A DNA stretch of 64,000 nt from Asterella californica (taxonomy: Eukaryota; Streptophyta; Marchantiopsida; Marchantiales; Aytoniaceae): contig JAYKYS010000001.1 of NCBI GenBank assembly GCA_036924285.1, positions 1,845,501-1,909,500 of the forward strand. The letters are read 5' to 3'. Positions 59,341-64,000 of the stretch are shown here, piece by piece (the stretch's first letter is position 1; each line of letters opens with the position of its first letter). The notes below the pieces were generated by a model, which was not told the DNA's origin, searched no databases, and worked only from the letters and a program-made list of their open reading frames with translations. A program made the translations under genes and the position numbers.

Positions 59341-59631
59341 CTCTCTCTCTCTCTCTCTGGGTGAATGCAGCTGCTAGGAGCCGAGGCGAGCGTCGTATGG
59401 ACCTTCCGCTCTATACTTATCGGGCGGCTTCTGGCCTCGTCGGCTCCGGCCAGACGAGGCCTAATTAACTGTAAGTAGCAGTCCATTCCCCGTCGATCTC
59501 TCGGCCACACGTACTCGTCGTTTGTTCCCCTTCTCGTTCGGGTGGTTGTTCGCGGAGAAAGAGAGTCGTAGGGGTCAACTGCTCGCCCTCGGCTCCTAGC
59601 AGCGGCATTCACCGAGAGAGAGAGAGAGAGC
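59341..59631. repeat. 50-bp-arm inverted repeat with (CT)n/(GA)n ends upstream of alpha-tubulin
   Basis: The left arm (59341-59392) is (CT)n, then GGTGAATGC, GCTGCTAGGAGCCGAGG, GCGAGC. The right arm (59579-59631) is its inverse complement with about three differences, ending in (GA)n. The roughly 190-bp core contains a second perfect hairpin, GGCCTCGTC/GACGAGGCC (59433-59441 and 59453-59461). The right (GA)n lies about 190 bp before the tubulin ATG, so it is probably promoter or 5' leader sequence that has been duplicated in inverted orientation. Confidence 0.85.
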
Positions 59632-59818
59632 GCGAGCGAGAGCGAACGATTCCAGAGAAGGAGGATCGCTGAAATCGTCATTGCAACGTTTTCGTCGAGC
59701 CCCTCTCGCGATCGCTTCCGCTCTCTGTCTACCGCGCAACGCAACGCAACGCAACGCCAGGCGCGTCTTGGATACTCCCGTCGTGAGGGTAGCGTACGTG
59801 ACAGCTACTTGAGCCGCC
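59632..59818 (+). promoter_or_regulatory. Presumed 5' leader of alpha-tubulin exon
   Basis: GC-rich, with a short (CGCAA)n-like run near 59736-59755. It directly precedes the ATG in the context GCCGCCATGAG. No TATA box was recognised with confidence. Confidence 0.4.
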
Positions 59819-59911
59819 ATGAGAGAGTGCATCTCCATCCACATCGGTCAGGCCGGGATCCAAGTCGGCAATGCTTGCTGGGAGCTCTACTGTCTCGAGC
59901 ATGGAATTCAG
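59819..59911 (+). CDS. TUA: Alpha-tubulin, first coding exon only
   Basis: 31 codons encoding the invariant alpha-tubulin N-terminus: MREC start, then [20 protein letters not shown] and CLEHGIQ, including the GQAGIQ nucleotide-binding loop. It ends at a GTACGTGC donor in the right place, since plant alpha-tubulin genes commonly have an intron near here. The next exon, which should carry the DGQMPSDK- and GGGDDAFN-type words, is not found in the remaining 4.1 kb on either strand. Either the intron is longer than 4 kb, or this is an orphan promoter-plus-exon fragment. Codon use and conservation look intact. Confidence 0.9.
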
Positions 59912-62316
59912 GTACGTGCTTCATACGCTAGCATGCAGTCCAAGGGATTGTACGCAGATGTACCCCTGCAGACATATTTATTAATTTGTAGGTCGCTCGA
60001 TCGGCTGCTTCTGGAATAGCCAATTCTCCTTCCGTGTCGTGGAGTGCACGAGACGATATGGCCGATTTAGGAACTAGTCCTTAAAGAGGAATCCGAAATT
60101 GAATACCCGAATTTCCGAAATTGAATACCATCCTAGCCATGGCTAGAAAAGCGTCGGATGGATGGACTTGGGCAAAGTTTGAATGCGGAGAATGTCGTAA
60201 ACGTTCATGGCCGGCGATCAGTCCACGATAGTGCTGATGCCCTTCTTCTTGACCACCCAGCCCAAGAAAGAACCTACACAGAAAATAGCTGAATAGCCTC
60301 CGACATCTCACCAGAGTGTACCCTACCCATCCTTCGGCTGCACAACAGAAACTTTCAAGCCGTAACCGCAAGACTTAGACAATGTTTCTCGGAACTTCTC
60401 CGAAGTTTGATGATTTACAGTTTTAGTACGGAGTCCTTCACTAAGTAAGTAGTACTCTTGCTCTCCCGAGACTCACTCTTTTCTCCATCAACCCTCAGAC
60501 TTCACGTAAGACACTGTCACTGTAAGGAGAGGACTCGTTACATATACAGTACATACGCAGGGAAGCATATATTGTATCTTCTCACATTATGCTCAGAACA
60601 TTACAGTAACTGTCTTCTTAATTATTACATCTGATGATGAATCTCCGACGATATATATATATACACTTATCGGCAGTATTTGAGCTCATACAGGAGCCCG
60701 CCTTTACTTGGACTAGCAAGTCCAGCAGTCATACTTACCCGTACCGAAGTAGCATGTCTACAGCAAGCTTAAGAGTAGTCGCAATCTACAACCTTTTATT
60801 TCTGTCGGAGCTGTGGCTCAGAATTCTTATCTGGCCATTTCACCGGCAAGACACTTCTGCCCATGTGAGAATCCAGAATTTCCTACAGATACGGATCTAG
60901 AAGGGAAAACCTCACACAATAGAGACTGTCATTTCTTCGTTTTGCCAGAAAAGTGATTCACGTGGCTTCCCATTTCGAACCTCTTAGTTATCTCTTCACG
61001 AGCTATTCGGACTGAACATCGTCTACGCTCGGCAAAAAGTGATCTGCTCCTTTTCGTGCTATCATCCGTGGTAATCAATTACTCCGCGATAATATATCGG
61101 GAAAGTATCACTGCGTACTTTTACGGCAGCCACAACACCTAATCCACTTATACATCCTTGCATATTCTTCATGCTAACATAATAAATTAAACAATCATTT
61201 TTAGATCAAACGAATGGTGTTCGTTTTTTCACTTGGATAAGCAGGTACATGTTTTGGTCGAGTTCCTCTTGCGATGAATTAAAATAAACACTTTTATTCA
61301 TGGAGAGGTTTGGTGGATAATTAAACTTCAAGTTCAAAAGTGAATTTCTAGTAGTCAACATTCACGCATTTATTCATGGGACAAGAAGTCTTTCTCTGTT
61401 GCGTTTATGGGTTTACTTGACTCTATATAACACATGTCAAAAAGTACACTATTAACTAACAACTTTCTATGTTTGATAAAATCATTAAATTAGAATGTGT
61501 CAAGACAGCTTGACATCTTTGGTTTACATCAATAACGGACACCTCTTACTTTTGAAACTTTTGACTGTGTTAGAATCTGTTTTTCTCTTGGTAAGACTTT
61601 TGATCAAACTGTCAAAGAGGAAAATAATTTTACACACTAAACTTAGAAGAACTATTTTCTCAACAGTCTTCTGAAACCTCTCTTTGCGAATCAGGATCCT
61701 CAGTTTTATTCTACTTTGCTTTTTTTTTCTTCTTTGCTTCCGGGCCAAAGTTCATCCAGCATGCATATTTATCCGCGAGAATCACCCAAGACTTTCTGCG
61801 GATGATGTGACTATCCCACTTCAGTAAACCGCATTCGATAAATGAAACCCGCTAATAGAGGATGTCATTTCTTTCCATATGTCAAGTACAGCAGGAAAAG
61901 TTTTATCGCGGGCGATGTTAGACAATCCCCAAGGGAAGTCGAAGTGGGTTATGTATTCTGATTGCCGTGGAAGTGAAAATGACCGTGAAAATAGTCCGTA
62001 CTACTAACTACACTCTCTAGAGAGAGTATAAAAGCAAATCCACCCAATGGGGTTTCAAACATAGGGCCCGTCATACACCGACTCACTCCGCGACGAGGTC
62101 TATTGTCATCGTCCATGAATGTCAAATGGACGAGTGGCAGACATGAGTAAGTGAAATACGTTGACAGAACTTTTATTTGCGTTTTAAATCAATGCAATTA
62201 ATCACAGCCGTGGACTAAGTAACTCAATCTATGATCAATGACTAAAGCGTCGAGTCTGTCCCAAGTCGTTACGGACAAACGCTTGACTCGTCACGAGTCT
62301 ATATTTGAAACCTCTA
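59912..62316. other. Presumed tubulin intron or intergenic sequence
   Basis: No second tubulin exon or other gene seen. Short (TA)n near 60650-60662. Mixed AT-rich content. Confidence 0.4.
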
Positions 62317-62684
62317 ATATGGAGTGTCCAAGTTGAGAGATAAATATTCTTCTAATCGCGAAGAGAAAAGAAACCGTAATATTGCAATAGTTAACTTTGT
62401 ATGGAAGCGCGACAGAGTCTGAGTCACGTTTGTGACTGAGACATCATAAACTTTTTCAATTAATTTTTTTCAGTTTTGACACTCAAGATAATTATTCAGA
62501 GTAGTAGATATTCTACTGCAACAATAAACGGACAAAATGGATGAATAGTTGTTAAGAAAACAACCGCGAGTGTTTTCCTACGGATGTCAGGAAAAAACAA
62601 CTGTCAAGGTTTGACTGAAATCATAATTCCTTCTAGCGGGTGTAGAATCTTTCAGAAAAATTCCTAACTTTTACACCCTAATAG
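62317..62684. mobile_element. MITE family M, copy c
   Basis: Starts ATGGAGTGTCCAAGTTGAGAG and ends CCTAACTTTTACACCCTAAT, an imperfect terminal inverted repeat. About 368 bp. Long stretches match copy b in inverse orientation, for example GTTAACTTTGTATGGAAGCG near 62392 and GCGGGTGTAGAATCTTTC near 62637. No coding capacity. Confidence 0.75.
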
Positions 62685-62996
62685 TCCGGACTGCTATCCC
62701 GGTTTTTATTTATACCCGATTACTTCTCCCACGGTCTAGCCTGTCACAGTCGTGAATGAAACAAAAGAAATCCGCGGACATCACGTTTAGCAAAAAAAGT
62801 GAGAAATGACACCCCCTGATGTTCTATCAAGGAACCATTACCGCGGCAATTTCATAGTAAAGTACCGCGGGAAGCAGTGCATCCATGTTTACTTCCGGCA
62901 AGTTGCAACATCCGGACGTATGCTTCCTTGGATTGGAAGGATACGTCCAGATGCTGCCAAATGTCAAATAGAGTTAGATCAGAAGCCAAACGTATC

Positions 62997-63068
62997 GGCC
63001 CCGTAGTCTAGTGGTTAGGACATTGGACTCTGAATCCAGTAGCCCGAGTTCAAATCTCGGCGGGGCCT
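62997..63068 (+). tRNA. trnQ-CTG: tRNA-Gln (anticodon CTG)
   Basis: A 72-nt cloverleaf: acceptor GGCCCCG/CGGGGCC with discriminator T, D-arm AGTCTAGTGGTTAGGAC, anticodon stem-loop TTGGACTCTGAATCCAG with anticodon CTG at 63030-63032, and T-arm GCCCGAGTTCAAATCTCGG. It matches the conserved eukaryotic cytosolic tRNA-Gln form. No intron, no encoded CCA. A TTTT at 63077-63080 is the likely Pol III terminator. Confidence 0.96.
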
Positions 63069-63080
63069 ACTGAACCTTTT

Positions 63081-64000
63081 ATGTTTAGGGCTCAAGTTTT
63101 CCTTCTCTATTAGATTCAGGATTGTTTCTAATATATTTATTCAGATATAACAGGTTTCAGGAGCGTTTGTTCTTAAGTGAGACCTGCTACCGAATGTCCT
63201 TTCAGTCGTGGTGGTTGTTTTAGATCTCTGCGAGAGACGGTCAGACCAGAACAGTTCCCCGTGCTTTTGAAGCTCATGACTCTCTAAGACTTTTATTATC
63301 ACTAATTAAAGAGAGAGATACTGCGAGTTTTAAAGTAGGCAACACTCTGAAGGGTCTCCGGGACGACTTATGATCATGAAAAGTTCATGTCATCATCCTG
63401 CATAGTCGTCGGTAACGAACAATAATCATAATCACAGTAGGCCTATTTCAACAATTAGTGATCCACTAAATTATGTGTCAATGTTAACTCGAAACTAACA
63501 CTAAAGATTAAGAAAAAAGGCAATCCGCAGTGTAGTTGCCAACCCTTTCAGTCCAGTACTGTACGAGCACTATACATGAGAATCAGATGGCCAGGTCTGT
63601 TCGGATCGAAGAAAGAACTGCTTTTCTTGGCGTGGTCAAGAAGAGAATTAGTTAATTCCAAGGACTAGCTTAATTAAATTAGTAGCCTCTTTGTTCATGA
63701 TCAAGTAAAGAGGAAAGTCGATCCAAATCATGCTTCATGTAAGGTAGTCCTCCGTCGTCTGACAAGAATCTCTTGGACGATAGATATGTCACTCACGATA
63801 GAATTTGGTATGAAGATTGCTGCAAGAATTAATCTAATAGCAATTTGAATTTCATCGCAAAGTTGTCTCGTCTTTCTCTTGCAATTGTTTTCTCGATCGA
63901 GTGTTGAGAAAAATGCTATAGAATGGACAGAAAATGCAAAGTTCTGAACATGCATGGTCTGTCATCCATGGACGCAGCCTGATGGACAAATGCCCAGCGA
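63081..64000. other. Intergenic, no gene seen
   Basis: No supported gene. A 75-codon minus frame near 63955-63728 has no recognised motif and is not called. Confidence 0.4.

Noticed and set aside
59286..59744. 152-codon minus frame over the tubulin upstream region
   Set aside because: Open only because it crosses the (CT)n/(GA)n foldback; Arg/Ser-rich low complexity.
60050..60450. Minus-strand hint of a gypsy reverse-transcriptase word (FLGWVVKKKGIST)
   Set aside because: One short word only. The expected flanking reverse-transcriptase motifs are absent or out of frame, so it is too weak to call.

Overview
This window looks like nuclear DNA of a land plant. The evidence is a chloroplast-type SUPPRESSOR OF QUENCHING 1 (SOQ1) gene, a plant-type UDP-glucuronate 4-epimerase, an alpha-tubulin first exon, plant-type nuclear tRNA-Phe(GAA) and tRNA-Gln(CUG) genes, many small exons separated by short GT-AG introns, and long AT-rich intergenic stretches full of decayed transposons. 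A bryophyte or another early-diverging land plant would fit, but that is impression rather than proof.

Layout. 1-23.3 kb is an accessory, transposon-dominated block. It holds dispersed paired-palindrome repeats, a CACTA-like element (about 4.35-7.5 kb), coding-like debris, two opposite-facing copies of one long LTR-like sequence (about 9.3-11.06 kb on + and 18.35-20.42 kb on -), and a Ty3/gypsy-type gag region (17.9-21.1 kb) into which the second copy has inserted. A possible small secreted-protein gene lies at 13.0-13.9 kb on -. A tRNA-Phe gene is at 23.34 kb.

24.6-35.5 kb is a gene-rich island. A two-exon UDP-glucuronate 4-epimerase (-) diverges from a complete 19-exon PIG-O (GPI ethanolamine phosphate transferase 3) gene (+) across a gap of about 1.2 kb. 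The first supplies UDP-galacturonate for pectin synthesis; the second acts in GPI-anchor assembly in the ER. No functional link is implied.

35.5-45.7 kb is again repetitive. It has tandem duplications, a broken PIF/Harbinger-type element (nuclease plus Myb/SANT-like protein), a foldback structure, another paired-palindrome copy, and two copies of a terminal-inverted-repeat MITE.

45.7-55.4 kb is a complete SOQ1 gene of about 30 exons: transit peptide, HAD hydrolase, membrane segment, thioredoxin-like domain, NHL propeller and C-terminal domain. It belongs to a thylakoid photoprotection pathway.

55.4-64 kb holds a second decayed DDE-nuclease fragment (-), a GC-rich promoter-like region with a large foldback, an alpha-tubulin first exon with no second exon in the window, a third copy of the MITE, and tRNA-Gln(CUG).

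Exon boundaries were read by eye from splice signals, reading-frame continuity and knowledge of the families, so individual boundaries may be off by a few bases. Nothing was tested by alignment or transcript data.
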